Part shown: positions 14,859 through 21,882 of the stretch, in pieces | Layout: each line of letters starts with the position of its first letter | Position numbering within the stretch: the first letter of the stretch is position 1 | Assembly: GCA_900551185.1 (NCBI GenBank) | Contig: URVF01000007.1 | Span: 1-21,932 of the forward strand | Source of the DNA: an uncultured Collinsella sp. | GTDB lineage: Bacteria > Actinomycetota > Coriobacteriia > Coriobacteriales > Coriobacteriaceae | Direction: 5' to 3' | DNA length: 21,932 nucleotides | Notes under the pieces: generated by a model | Told to the model about the DNA's origin: nothing | Databases searched by the model: none | What the model saw: only the letters and a program-made list of their open reading frames with translations | Position numbers and translations under genes: made by a program

Positions 14859-16079
14859 ATGGCAAACAAGAAAAAGAACTCCGAGGCCGCGCCGACGCCC
14901 GAGCAGCAGGCTCGCACTGCCTCCGGCTCTCGTAAGAAGCAGCGCAAGACGTACGTGTCTAAGACCGTCAAGATCGTCCTGGTGGTTATCGGCGTGCTGG
15001 CAATGCTGCTTTCCGTCTCGGCCATGGCATGCTCCGGTCTCATGTCGCAGGCAGAGGATACCTCGAGCTACAAGCTTACCGGCGGCGTCGCCGCCACCAT
15101 CAACGGCACCAACCTCACCGAGGACACCGTGACCAAGCAGATCATGAGCATGCGCACATCCTACGGTTACACCAAGGACAAGGACTGGGCGCAGTATCTG
15201 GTCGACAACGACCTGACGCCCAAGAAGTACCGTAAGCAGCTCATCGATTCCTACACGCAGCAGATTCTGCTTCAGCAGGCGCAGAAGGAAAACGGCGTGA
15301 CGGTGTCGGACGAGGAGGTCGAGAAAGCCTGGAAGGACGCGTGCAAGAGCGCGGGCGGTGCCAAGGCCTTTAAGAAGACCCTCAAGACCTACGGCTATAC
15401 CGAGGACACCTACAAGGATTCGCTCAAGGAGAGCTTGGCACAACAAAAGCTCAAGGATGCCGTGGCGCCCACCAGCAAGCCCAAGGACAGCGAGATTGTC
15501 GATTACATCAACGAGAACCTGTCTAACTACAACGATGCCCGCCGCTCGTCGAATATCCTGATCAAGGTTGATTCCGACGCATCCGACGAGGACAAGGCCG
15601 CCGCCAAGGCCAAGGCACAGGAGTGCCTGGACAAAATCAACTCCGGCGAGCTGAGCTTTGAGGACGCCGTAGAGCAATATTCCGACGACACCGGCTCCAA
15701 GGAGAAGAAGGGCGATGTGGGTTGGGATAAGCTCACTACCTTCGTCGACAGCTACCAGACGGCGCTCGAGGGGCTCAACAAGGGCGATGTGAGCGACGTG
15801 GTCGAGTCGACGTACGGTTACCATGTCATCAAGTGCACCGACTACTTCCATGTCGATAACCAGGTCGATGACATTAAGCAGGTGCCCAAGGCCATCAAAA
15901 AGTACGTTTCCAACGTGGTGAAGACGCAGGCAGAGAGCACTGCGTACAGCGAGTGGCTGGAGCAGTACAAGAAGGACGCCGACATTACCGTCAACCCCAT
16001 GCCCAAGGACGTACCCTATAACGTGAGCCTGAAGGGCGTCACCAAGAGCTCGACCGACGATTCGTCGACGACTGAGTAA
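14859..16079 (+). CDS. Membrane-anchored parvulin-type peptidyl-prolyl isomerase (SurA/PrsA-like)
   Basis: Such proteins help exported proteins fold outside the membrane. The 406-residue protein starts with a Lys/Arg-rich 34-residue cytoplasmic tail and one hydrophobic helix (about 35-58). A Cys in SAMACSG at 58 sits at the end of the helix; Met at -2 and the long tail argue against a classical lipobox, so it is likely a membrane anchor. A SurA-like N-terminal helical region (about 75-215) is followed by a parvulin domain (about 225-335): RRSSNILIKV, GELSFEDAVEQYSDDTGSKE, GDVGW, YGYHVIK. The C-terminal end is Ser/Thr-rich. It is rich in Lys, Asp and Glu. GAAAGG precedes the ATG. The next gene follows by 54 bases with no terminator seen. 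Confidence 0.9.
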   Translation: MANKKKNSEAAPTPEQQARTASGSRKKQRKTYVSKTVKIVLVVIGVLAMLLSVSAMACSGLMSQAEDTSSYKLTGGVAATINGTNLTEDTVTKQIMSMRTSYGYTKDKDWAQYLVDNDLTPKKYRKQLIDSYTQQILLQQAQKENGVTVSDEEVEKAWKDACKSAGGAKAFKKTLKTYGYTEDTYKDSLKESLAQQKLKDAVAPTSKPKDSEIVDYINENLSNYNDARRSSNILIKVDSDASDEDKAAAKAKAQECLDKINSGELSFEDAVEQYSDDTGSKEKKGDVGWDKLTTFVDSYQTALEGLNKGDVSDVVESTYGYHVIKCTDYFHVDNQVDDIKQVPKAIKKYVSNVVKTQAESTAYSEWLEQYKKDADITVNPMPKDVPYNVSLKGVTKSSTDDSSTTE

Positions 16080-16133
16080 TCATGGGACGGTGCTCGCGCG
16101 AGTGCCGCCCACACTATTGAGGAGGATTTGCAG

Positions 16134-16595
16134 ATGACCAACGAAGAGCTGCAGAAGGAAATGATTGCGGCCATGAAGGCCAAGGATAAGGTTCGCCTGT
16201 CCATCATTCGCCAGGTCAAGGCCGAGGTGAAGAATATCGAGGTTAACGAGCGCCGCGACGTGACCGAGGAAGACGTCAACAACATGATCAAGCGTCTGAT
16301 TAAGCAGACGAGCGAGACGTTGGAGATGTCCATCAAGGCCGGTACCGACCAGGACCGTACCGACAACCTGACCGAGCAGGTCAAGATTCTGGAGAGCCTG
16401 CTGCCCGCGCAGGTTTCGGGCAAGGAGCTCGAGGCTCTGATCGAGCAGGTCATCGCCGAGCTGGGCGCGACCTCTAAGAAGCAGATGGGCCAGGTCATGG
16501 GCGCTCTGGGCAAGGCCACCGGCGGCAACTTCGATAAGCCTGCCGCGGCAAAGATCGTCGGAGCCAAACTCGCGTATGGGCCGAGCGGCATATAG
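16134..16595 (+). CDS. GatB/YqeY domain protein
   Basis: This 153-residue protein matches the YqeY family, related to the C-terminal tRNA-interacting domain of the GatB amidotransferase subunit. Its cellular role is not well defined. Visible features are MIAAMKAKDKVRLSIIRQVKAE at the N terminus, EDVNNMIKRLIKQ in the middle, LLPAQVS, and the C-terminal QMGQVMGALG. The ATG at 16134 is chosen because AGGAGG (16120-16125) lies eight bases upstream; an in-frame TTG at 16128 is too close to it. It is probably transcribed with the isomerase gene upstream and ends at a clear terminator. Confidence 0.92.
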   Translation: MTNEELQKEMIAAMKAKDKVRLSIIRQVKAEVKNIEVNERRDVTEEDVNNMIKRLIKQTSETLEMSIKAGTDQDRTDNLTEQVKILESLLPAQVSGKELEALIEQVIAELGATSKKQMGQVMGALGKATGGNFDKPAAAKIVGAKLAYGPSGI

Positions 16596-16606
16596 TTGAT
16601 GTTGAG

Positions 16607-16639
16607 GGGGCGTGGCCATTGCGGTCGCGCCCCTTTTTT
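16607..16639 (+). terminator. Rho-independent terminator after yqeY-like gene
   Basis: GGGGCG (16607-16612) pairs with CGCCCC (16628-16633) and runs into six T residues. It starts 11 bases after the stop. Confidence 0.85.
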
Positions 16640-16654
16640 GCTGGGCGGTGCTCA

Positions 16655-16713
16655 TTGGGGACAGGCTTAAATGGGTGCTCAATGAGCGGGTACTCATTTA
16701 AGCCTGTCCCCAA
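16655..16713. repeat. GGGGACAGG palindrome, yqeY-ABC gap
   Basis: A perfect 19-bp inverted repeat TTGGGGACAGGCTTAAATG (16655-16673 with 16695-16713) has a 21-base centre. An overlapping pair, CTCATTGGGGA at 16651 and TCCCCAATGAG at 16720-16730, gives an alternative fold. It has no T tract. Confidence 0.8.
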
Positions 16714-16795
16714 AGAGTATCCCCAATGAGTGGGTTAAAGGTTGCGGGTTCTTTACGGGAATGTAGTGTGGGCTGCGGAAACGCGGTTCTTTCCG

Positions 16796-16801
16796 TACAA
16801 T
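16796..16801 (+). promoter_or_regulatory. Possible -10 element of the ABC importer operon
   Basis: TACAAT lies 35 bases before the ATPase start, in the same CGTACAATAG-like context seen near other starts in this window. No clear -35 hexamer is seen. Confidence 0.4.
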
Positions 16802-16836
16802 AGTTCAACTCGTGTAAACGCAGGGAAGGGACATTC

Positions 16837-17568
16837 ATGGCAGACATGATCGAGATCAAGCATCTCAACAAGTACTTTGGCGACCTGCATGTGCTCAAAG
16901 ATATCAATCTCACCGTCAAGCGCGGCGAGAAGCTCGTAATGATCGGGCCTTCCGGCTCGGGTAAGTCGACGCTCATCCGTTGCGTCGATTATCTGGAGGA
17001 GCCCACGTCGGGCGAGGTCGTCATCGACGGTACGCCGCTCACCAAAAAGAATCACCTGGAGATGGCTCGCAAGTATAGTTCCATGGTGTTTCAGCAGTTC
17101 AACCTGTATCCCAACATGACGGTGCTCGGCAACCTGACGCTCGCGCCCATCAAGCTGCAAAAGAAGAGCAAGGAGGAGGCGACCGAGATCGCCATCGCCG
17201 CGCTCAAGCGCGTCGGCATGGCGCATAAGGCCGGCGAGTATCCGCAGAACCTCTCGGGCGGTCAGCAGCAGCGCATCGCCATCGCCCGTGCCCTGTGCAC
17301 CAAGCAGCCCATCATCCTGTTTGACGAGCCGACCTCGGCGCTCGACCCCGAGATGGTCCAGGAGGTTCTGGACGTTATGATTGAACTCGCGCAGGAGGAC
17401 ATCACCATGATCTGCGTGACGCACGAGATGGGCTTTGCGCGCCAGGTGGCCGACCGCGTCATCTTTATGGAGGACGGCCGCATCCTGGAGGAGGGCACAC
17501 CCGAGCACTTCTTCGATAACCCCGAGAACCCGCGCTGCCGCGAGTTCCTGTCCAAGATTCTGCACTAG
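16837..17568 (+). CDS. Polar amino acid ABC importer ATPase (GlnQ/HisP family)
   Basis: This is the energy-coupling subunit of a polar amino acid importer. At 243 residues it is the usual length. Walker A is GPSGSGKST (37-45), the Q-loop is in FQQFNLYPNMTVLGN, the signature LSGGQQQR starts at 139, Walker B ends with Asp163-Glu164 in ILFDEPTSALDPE, and the H-loop is VTHEMGFA. FNLYPNMTVLGNLTLAP and DPEMVQEVLDVM are characteristic of the GlnQ/ArtP/HisP group. GGAAGGGA precedes the ATG. It is the first gene of a four-gene operon (ATPase, binding protein, two permeases). Substrate cannot be fixed by motif; glutamine/glutamate is likely but not proven. Confidence 0.96.
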   Translation: MADMIEIKHLNKYFGDLHVLKDINLTVKRGEKLVMIGPSGSGKSTLIRCVDYLEEPTSGEVVIDGTPLTKKNHLEMARKYSSMVFQQFNLYPNMTVLGNLTLAPIKLQKKSKEEATEIAIAALKRVGMAHKAGEYPQNLSGGQQQRIAIARALCTKQPIILFDEPTSALDPEMVQEVLDVMIELAQEDITMICVTHEMGFARQVADRVIFMEDGRILEEGTPEHFFDNPENPRCREFLSKILH

Positions 17569-17576
17569 GCGCGGTG

Positions 17577-18452
17577 ATGGACATGACGGATATGACGAGG
17601 GCGGCCGTGTCGCGCCGTCACTTTTTGCAGCTGGCTGGCGCCGGCATGCTTGCGCTGACGGGGACCGCGCTTACCGGTTGCGGCAACTCCACCAGCGGCG
17701 AGGGCTCCGACAAGGGGTCCAAGCTTGCGGCTATCAAGTCGCGTGGCCATCTGAATGCCGGTGTTAAGAAGGACGTTCCCGGCTACGGCTATTACGACAC
17801 CGCCAAGGGTCGCTTTGAGGGCATGGAAGTCGATTTGTGCTACCAGATCGCTGCTGCCGTCTTTGGCGTGAGCTACAAGGAGGCCCGCGCCAAGGAGCTT
17901 GTCGAGTTTACCGATGTAACGCCCAAGACGCGCGGACCGCTGATCGATAACGGTCAACTCGACGTGGTCGCGGCGACCTACACCATCACCGACGAGCGCA
18001 AGAAGAGCTGGGATTTCTCGACACCGTACCGCACCGACTACGTGGGACTCATGGTCAAGAAGCGTTCGGGCTTTACCTCGATTGAGGACCTGGACGGCAA
18101 GGTCATCGGCGTGAGTCAGGGTGCTACCACGCAGGGCCTGATCGAGCAGATGATCAAGGACAACGGCTTTAGCTGCAAGCCCGAGTTTAGGGCCTTTAGC
18201 GGCTACCCTATCATCAAGAGTTCGCTCGACGCCGGCAATATCGACGTCTTTGCCATGGACCGCTCCACGCTGGCCGGCTATATGAACGAGACCGTTGAGC
18301 TGTTGCAGCCCGAGGTCAAGTTTGGCGAGCAGGGCTACGGCGTGGCGACCAAGAAGGGCTGCGACCTTTCGGCTGTGGTCGACCAAGTGATTTGCGATCG
18401 CCTGGCCGACGGCTGGCTCGACCAAGAGGTCAAGACCTGGGGTCTTGTATAG
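17577..18452 (+). CDS. Amino acid ABC importer binding lipoprotein with Tat-type signal
   Basis: This extracellular solute-binding protein (SBP family 3) captures the amino acid for the importer. With the ATG at 17577 it has 291 residues. The signal has a twin-arginine motif SRRHFLQ (Arg13-Arg14), a hydrophobic core and a lipobox LTGC with Cys35, so it is predicted to be exported folded and lipid-anchored. Mature-domain features are GRFEGMEVDLCYQIAAAVFG, a ligand-loop-like DFSTPYRTDYVGLMVKK and DLDGKVIGVSQGATTQ. No good Shine-Dalgarno is seen, and it begins eight bases after the ATPase stop, so translation may be coupled. GTG at 17574 and in-frame ATGs at 17583 and 17592 are alternatives; all keep the RR motif. 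Confidence 0.93.
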   Translation: MDMTDMTRAAVSRRHFLQLAGAGMLALTGTALTGCGNSTSGEGSDKGSKLAAIKSRGHLNAGVKKDVPGYGYYDTAKGRFEGMEVDLCYQIAAAVFGVSYKEARAKELVEFTDVTPKTRGPLIDNGQLDVVAATYTITDERKKSWDFSTPYRTDYVGLMVKKRSGFTSIEDLDGKVIGVSQGATTQGLIEQMIKDNGFSCKPEFRAFSGYPIIKSSLDAGNIDVFAMDRSTLAGYMNETVELLQPEVKFGEQGYGVATKKGCDLSAVVDQVICDRLADGWLDQEVKTWGLV

Positions 18453-18477
18453 GCGCATCGTCCAAGGAAGGAATCAA

Positions 18478-19224
18478 ATGCTCGAAGGATTATTTGACGC
18501 CGACCGTTGGTCGACGACATTTCAAAACATGGGGCCCTTCTGGGAGGGCTTTGGCGTGACGCTGCAGGTGGTCGTTGCCGGTCTGCTGCTGTCTCTGGTA
18601 CTGGGCACGCTGCTGGGCGTGTTCTCTACCACCCGTTCGCGTGTGCTGCGTGCCATAAGCCGCGTGTACGTGGAGTTTTACCAGAACACCCCGTTGCCCG
18701 TGCAGGTGCTCTTTATGTACATGGCCGGTCCGCAGTTTTTGCAGGCCATAACCGGTGCCGACCAGCCGGTGCGCATCGCGCCGTTCGTGCTGGGCTTCTT
18801 GGGTGTTGGCCTGTATCACGCGGCCTACATTTCGGAGGTCATCCGCACCGGCATCGAGGCGGTTCCGCGCGGTCAGATGGAAGCGGCCCAGAGCCAAGGC
18901 TTCACCCGTGCGCAGGCGTACTGGTACATCGTGCTGCCCCAGACGTTCAAGATCATTCTGCCGCCGCTGTGCAACCAGGCGCTCAACCTGGTCAAGAACA
19001 CGTCGGTGCTGGCGCTTGTGGCCGGCGGCGACCTTATGTACCGTTCCGACAACTTTGTGAGTCTGTACGGTTACCTGCAGGGATATATCGTCTGCTGCCT
19101 TATGTACTTCATCATCTGCTTTCCGCTTGCCATGCTGGTGCAGTGGCTCGAGCGTCGCTCCAAGGAGCGTCCGCGCGGCGTGAGCTTGGCCGAGCTGGGG
19201 CTCGACAACGTAGAGGAGGCCTAG
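18478..19224 (+). CDS. Amino acid ABC importer permease 1 (HisM/GlnP family)
   Basis: One of two membrane subunits of the importer. The 248-residue protein has about five helices, including VTLQVVVAGLLLSLVLGTLLGVF and IVCCLMYFIICFPLAMLVQWL. The EAA-type coupling motif is EAAQSQGFTRAQAYWYIVLPQTFKIILPPL, shown here as the segment from EAAQSQGF to LPPL. YVEFYQNTPLPVQVLFMY is typical of the family. AAGGAAGG lies upstream of the ATG at 18478; an in-frame alternative at 18445 overlaps the binding protein gene and is rejected. The next permease starts three bases after the stop. Confidence 0.94.
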   Translation: MLEGLFDADRWSTTFQNMGPFWEGFGVTLQVVVAGLLLSLVLGTLLGVFSTTRSRVLRAISRVYVEFYQNTPLPVQVLFMYMAGPQFLQAITGADQPVRIAPFVLGFLGVGLYHAAYISEVIRTGIEAVPRGQMEAAQSQGFTRAQAYWYIVLPQTFKIILPPLCNQALNLVKNTSVLALVAGGDLMYRSDNFVSLYGYLQGYIVCCLMYFIICFPLAMLVQWLERRSKERPRGVSLAELGLDNVEEA

Positions 19225-19227
19225 CGC

Positions 19228-19866
19228 ATGGAAATCTTCAACGCGACCAACCTGCTCTACATTTGGGGCGGCTTTGTTAAGACGATCGAGATCTCGGCGC
19301 TGTCGATCTTTTTCTCGCTCATCTTTGGCACGGTGCTGGCGCTCGTTAAAAGCTATGCGCCCCGCCCGTTCCGTATTTTGGTGAGCGCCTATATCGAGCT
19401 GTTCCGTTGCACGCCAAACTTGCTGTGGATCCTGTTTATCTACTTTACGGTGCAGGGTTTGGACATTGTGATTTCGACCATCGCCTTTACGCTGTTTACC
19501 AGCGCTGTTATGGCCGAGATTGTGCGCGGCGGCCTCAACTCGATTCCGCGCGGCCAGTTTGAGGCAGCGCAGAGCCAGGGCTTTGGCTTCTTTGCCACCA
19601 TGCGCTACATCATTCTGCCGCAGACGTTTAAGACGATCATTCCGGCGCTGTTTAGCCAGTGCACGACCGTCATCAAGGACAGCTCGTATCTTTCGGGCAT
19701 TAACGTGGCCGAGCTCATGTACACGGCTAACGTCGTGATGGCCCACGCGATCGACCTGTCGCAGGTGCTTATGCTCTACGGCCTGGTGTTTGCGATGTAC
19801 TTTGTGCTCAACTTTGGTATCTCGCTGCTGGTTCGCGCATATCAGAGACGAATGGTGGCAGCGTAG
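19228..19866 (+). CDS. Amino acid ABC importer permease 2 (HisM/GlnP family)
   Basis: The second membrane subunit, 212 residues. The family motif is YIELFRCTPNLLWILFIY, and the coupling motif runs from EAAQSQGFGFF through LPQTFKTIIPALFSQ. The protein pairs with permease 1 to form a heterodimeric channel. Its Shine-Dalgarno GAGGAGG (19213-19219) lies within the last codons of permease 1. It is the last gene of the importer operon; a family palindrome follows three bases after the stop. Confidence 0.94.
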   Translation: MEIFNATNLLYIWGGFVKTIEISALSIFFSLIFGTVLALVKSYAPRPFRILVSAYIELFRCTPNLLWILFIYFTVQGLDIVISTIAFTLFTSAVMAEIVRGGLNSIPRGQFEAAQSQGFGFFATMRYIILPQTFKTIIPALFSQCTTVIKDSSYLSGINVAELMYTANVVMAHAIDLSQVLMLYGLVFAMYFVLNFGISLLVRAYQRRMVAA

Positions 19867-19868
19867 AA

Positions 19869-19897
19869 TGTGGCAAAGGGACAGCCCCTTTGTCACA
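19869..19897. repeat. GGGACAG hairpin, permease-kinase gap
   Basis: TGTGGCAAAGGG (19869-19880) pairs with CCCTTTGTCACA (19886-19897), 12 pairs with one G-U, around ACAGC. It has the GGGACAG core of the family and no T tract, and it lies four bases before the kinase Shine-Dalgarno. Confidence 0.7.
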
Positions 19898-19914
19898 TAG
19901 AGAAAGGAATCGCG

Positions 19915-20538
19915 ATGAGCGATCTGGAGAACAAGAAGAATCCTGTGGTCATTACCATCGCGCGCGACTTTGGCGCCGAGGGCCACGAGATTGGTCGTAT
20001 CCTCGCCGATGAGCTGGGGATTCCGCTGTACGATAACGAGCTGCTGGTGCGTGCTTCGCTGCGCGCGGGCGAGTCGCTCGACAAGATGGCCGCCTACGAC
20101 GAGCGCCTGGCCGTGGAGAACATGGCGTTTCTGCCCGACCGCTACGATGCGCGTTCGTACTCGGACAAGTTGTTCCAAAAGATGAGCCAGGTGATTTTGG
20201 ATCTGGGTGAGACCGAGAGCTGCATTATCGAAGGCCGTCTGTCCGATTATCTGCTGCGCAACAACCCCAACCACATCGCCGTGCTGGTGACTGCGCCCTT
20301 TGAGGACCGCGTCGAGATCGTGCGCAAGAAGCGCGGCCTCAACAAAAAGAAGGGCGCCAAGCTGGTCAAACAGCAGCAGAAGGCGCGCGAGGCGTTCTAT
20401 AAGCGCTATAGCGCCGGCAAGTGGAAGATGACGAGCGGTAAAGACATCGTCGTCAACCGCGCCAAGCTGGGCCGCGAAGGCTGCAAGGACGTCATCGCCG
20501 CAGCCTACCGCTACAAGGTGGCGCAGCTCGAAGGCTAG
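19915..20538 (+). CDS. Cytidylate-kinase-like family protein
   Basis: This 207-residue protein matches the cytidylate kinase-like family (Pfam PF13189). The start is VVITIARDFGAEGHEIGRILADELGIPLYD, shown here as IARDFGAEGHEIG then LGIPLYDNELL. The canonical P-loop lysine of CMP kinase (GSGKS/T) is absent. Later features are an IIEGRLSDYLLRNNPNHIAVLVTAP strand-helix region and a basic segment rich in Lys/Arg/Gln (VRKKRGLNKKKGAKLVKQQQKAR), which may act as a lid. Function is unproven. The ATG at 19915 follows GAAAGGAA; extension to 19870 would run through the hairpin and is rejected. It is 49 bases after the permease, separated by a family palindrome. Confidence 0.85.
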   Translation: MSDLENKKNPVVITIARDFGAEGHEIGRILADELGIPLYDNELLVRASLRAGESLDKMAAYDERLAVENMAFLPDRYDARSYSDKLFQKMSQVILDLGETESCIIEGRLSDYLLRNNPNHIAVLVTAPFEDRVEIVRKKRGLNKKKGAKLVKQQQKAREAFYKRYSAGKWKMTSGKDIVVNRAKLGREGCKDVIAAAYRYKVAQLEG

Positions 20539-20544
20539 TCGACC

Positions 20545-20586
20545 AAAACCACCACAAAGGGGACAGGTACCTTTGTGGTGGTTTTT
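20545..20586. terminator. Bidirectional terminator built on a GGGGACAG element
   Basis: A perfect 16-bp stem AAAACCACCACAAAGG (20545-20560) pairs with 20570-20585 around GGACAGGTA, followed by T-rich sequence. The left side begins with AAAA, so the minus strand also ends in T residues. It lies between convergent genes. The family core GGGGACAGG spans the stem-loop junction. Confidence 0.88.
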
Positions 20587-20589
20587 GTT

Positions 20590-21672
20590 TTAGGCGGAGG
20601 GGAAGGCCTTGGTGAGACCGGCGCGCGTCTGCGTGTCGGTCTTTTGGTAGATAGAGCTCAGGTGGCGCCGTACCATGCGCATCGAGATGCCGAGTTCCTC
20701 GGCGATTTGCTTGAGCGGGCGTTCGTCCTGGGTTACGGCCACGAGCACGTCGACTTCGCGCGGGGTGAGAGCGTGATCGGTGATGAAGGCCTGACGCTGC
20801 TCCTCGATACTCGGTGCTGCCAGCGCCTCCTCGGCAAGCTGTTGATGTTCGCGCTCCTGCTCGGTTTGGGGCAGGCGGAACAAGCCGGCTGCCACGAATG
20901 CTGCGCAGGCGGCGACGAGCAAAACGAGCGCGCCGATCATGATGAGGGCAACGTTGCCCGAGGTCACAAGCGCAAGCGAGACGCCCGACGTGGTGAACGC
21001 GCACACGTTATTGGCCGCACGGCCCATGCCGGCCCAGAGGGCGGGCGCGTGCATGCGCGGTGCCAGCTGCGTAAACGTGGCGGTAAAGAACGTGACGAAA
21101 AAGCCCGAGCTCAGGTAAAAGACAACAAGGCCTAGGTTGGGATCTGCCCCGGCCTCGACGGCCAGGATGGAACTGGTCGAGAGCACGGCGATGCCGAGCA
21201 TGACAAGTCCCATGTAGCGGCGCTCGGCAAGATCAAAGACGATGCCGGCGGCATAGGCTGCTCCCGCTCCAGTGGCGAGTTTGGGGCCATCTTGGAATGC
21301 CAACGAAAAGGCGTGGTGCGTTGCGGCGCCTAACAGTCCGAGCCCAAAGAATGCGATGCGGCCCAGAATCTCGAGGGTAAGCGGACCCGTGGGGAACTGG
21401 ATCTGGGCCAATCCCGGGATGACGATAGGGACGGCGGCGGCGTTGACGGCTGCCAGTGAGTGGCCTTTGCGCTGTGCGAGCCCGAGCAGCGGCGCGTATC
21501 CGATAAAGCCGAGCACGCTCGCACCCAGAATAAAGCCCTGTGCGAGCACAACGCGCTCGGCGCCGGCGAGTAGCCCGATATTGATATCGAAGCGAAACTC
21601 GGCAGCAAGGAAGGCGAAGGTAAACAGTGCGAGTGCCAGAAGCGCGTTGATTTTAGTCTTACTCAGGTTCAA
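20590..21672 (-). CDS. Polytopic membrane protein with C-terminal LuxR-type HTH
   Basis: This 360-residue protein has about nine or ten hydrophobic segments (residues 9-270), for example INALLALALFTFAFLAAEF, VVFYLSSGFFVTFFTATF and ALIMIGALVLLVAACAAFVAAG. They resemble part of an MFS-like membrane domain. A charged linker follows, then a LuxR-type HTH starting at about 302 (LTPREVDVL, IAEELGIS, VRRHLSSIYQKT). Coriobacteriia such as Eggerthella have many such membrane-bound regulators by recall, usually larger than 400 residues. The start is inferred as TTG at 21672, with AAAGGA seven bases upstream. The frame stays open into the adapter, but the extra residues are not membrane-like. It may sense a ligand or transport state and control neighbouring genes; no target operon is visible before the contig ends. 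No DNA beyond 21882 is genomic. Confidence 0.8.
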   Translation of the reverse strand: MNLSKTKINALLALALFTFAFLAAEFRFDINIGLLAGAERVVLAQGFILGASVLGFIGYAPLLGLAQRKGHSLAAVNAAAVPIVIPGLAQIQFPTGPLTLEILGRIAFFGLGLLGAATHHAFSLAFQDGPKLATGAGAAYAAGIVFDLAERRYMGLVMLGIAVLSTSSILAVEAGADPNLGLVVFYLSSGFFVTFFTATFTQLAPRMHAPALWAGMGRAANNVCAFTTSGVSLALVTSGNVALIMIGALVLLVAACAAFVAAGLFRLPQTEQEREHQQLAEEALAAPSIEEQRQAFITDHALTPREVDVLVAVTQDERPLKQIAEELGISMRMVRRHLSSIYQKTDTQTRAGLTKAFPSA

Positions 21673-21882
21673 GAACGGTCCTTTGGGTGGACGGAATAAC
21701 CGTTTCCTCGGTTGTAGACCAGGATGGTATGTGCGGGCCTTTGGAAAGCGAAGACCCCCCTCGGCGATTGCGCGCTTGTCGCCTTTTGCGCTGGCAGATG
21801 CGCCACTTGAGAATTTGTGCCCCGGGATCCGGCTATCTTCCCGTAACATGGTGTCACAGAAGCACCCCTTACGACAAGGAGG

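Noticed and set aside
12068..20586. GGGGAC repeats as a CRISPR array
   Set aside because: Units are irregularly spaced, lie in separate gaps and are palindromic with differing arms; there are no uniform spacers and no cas genes.
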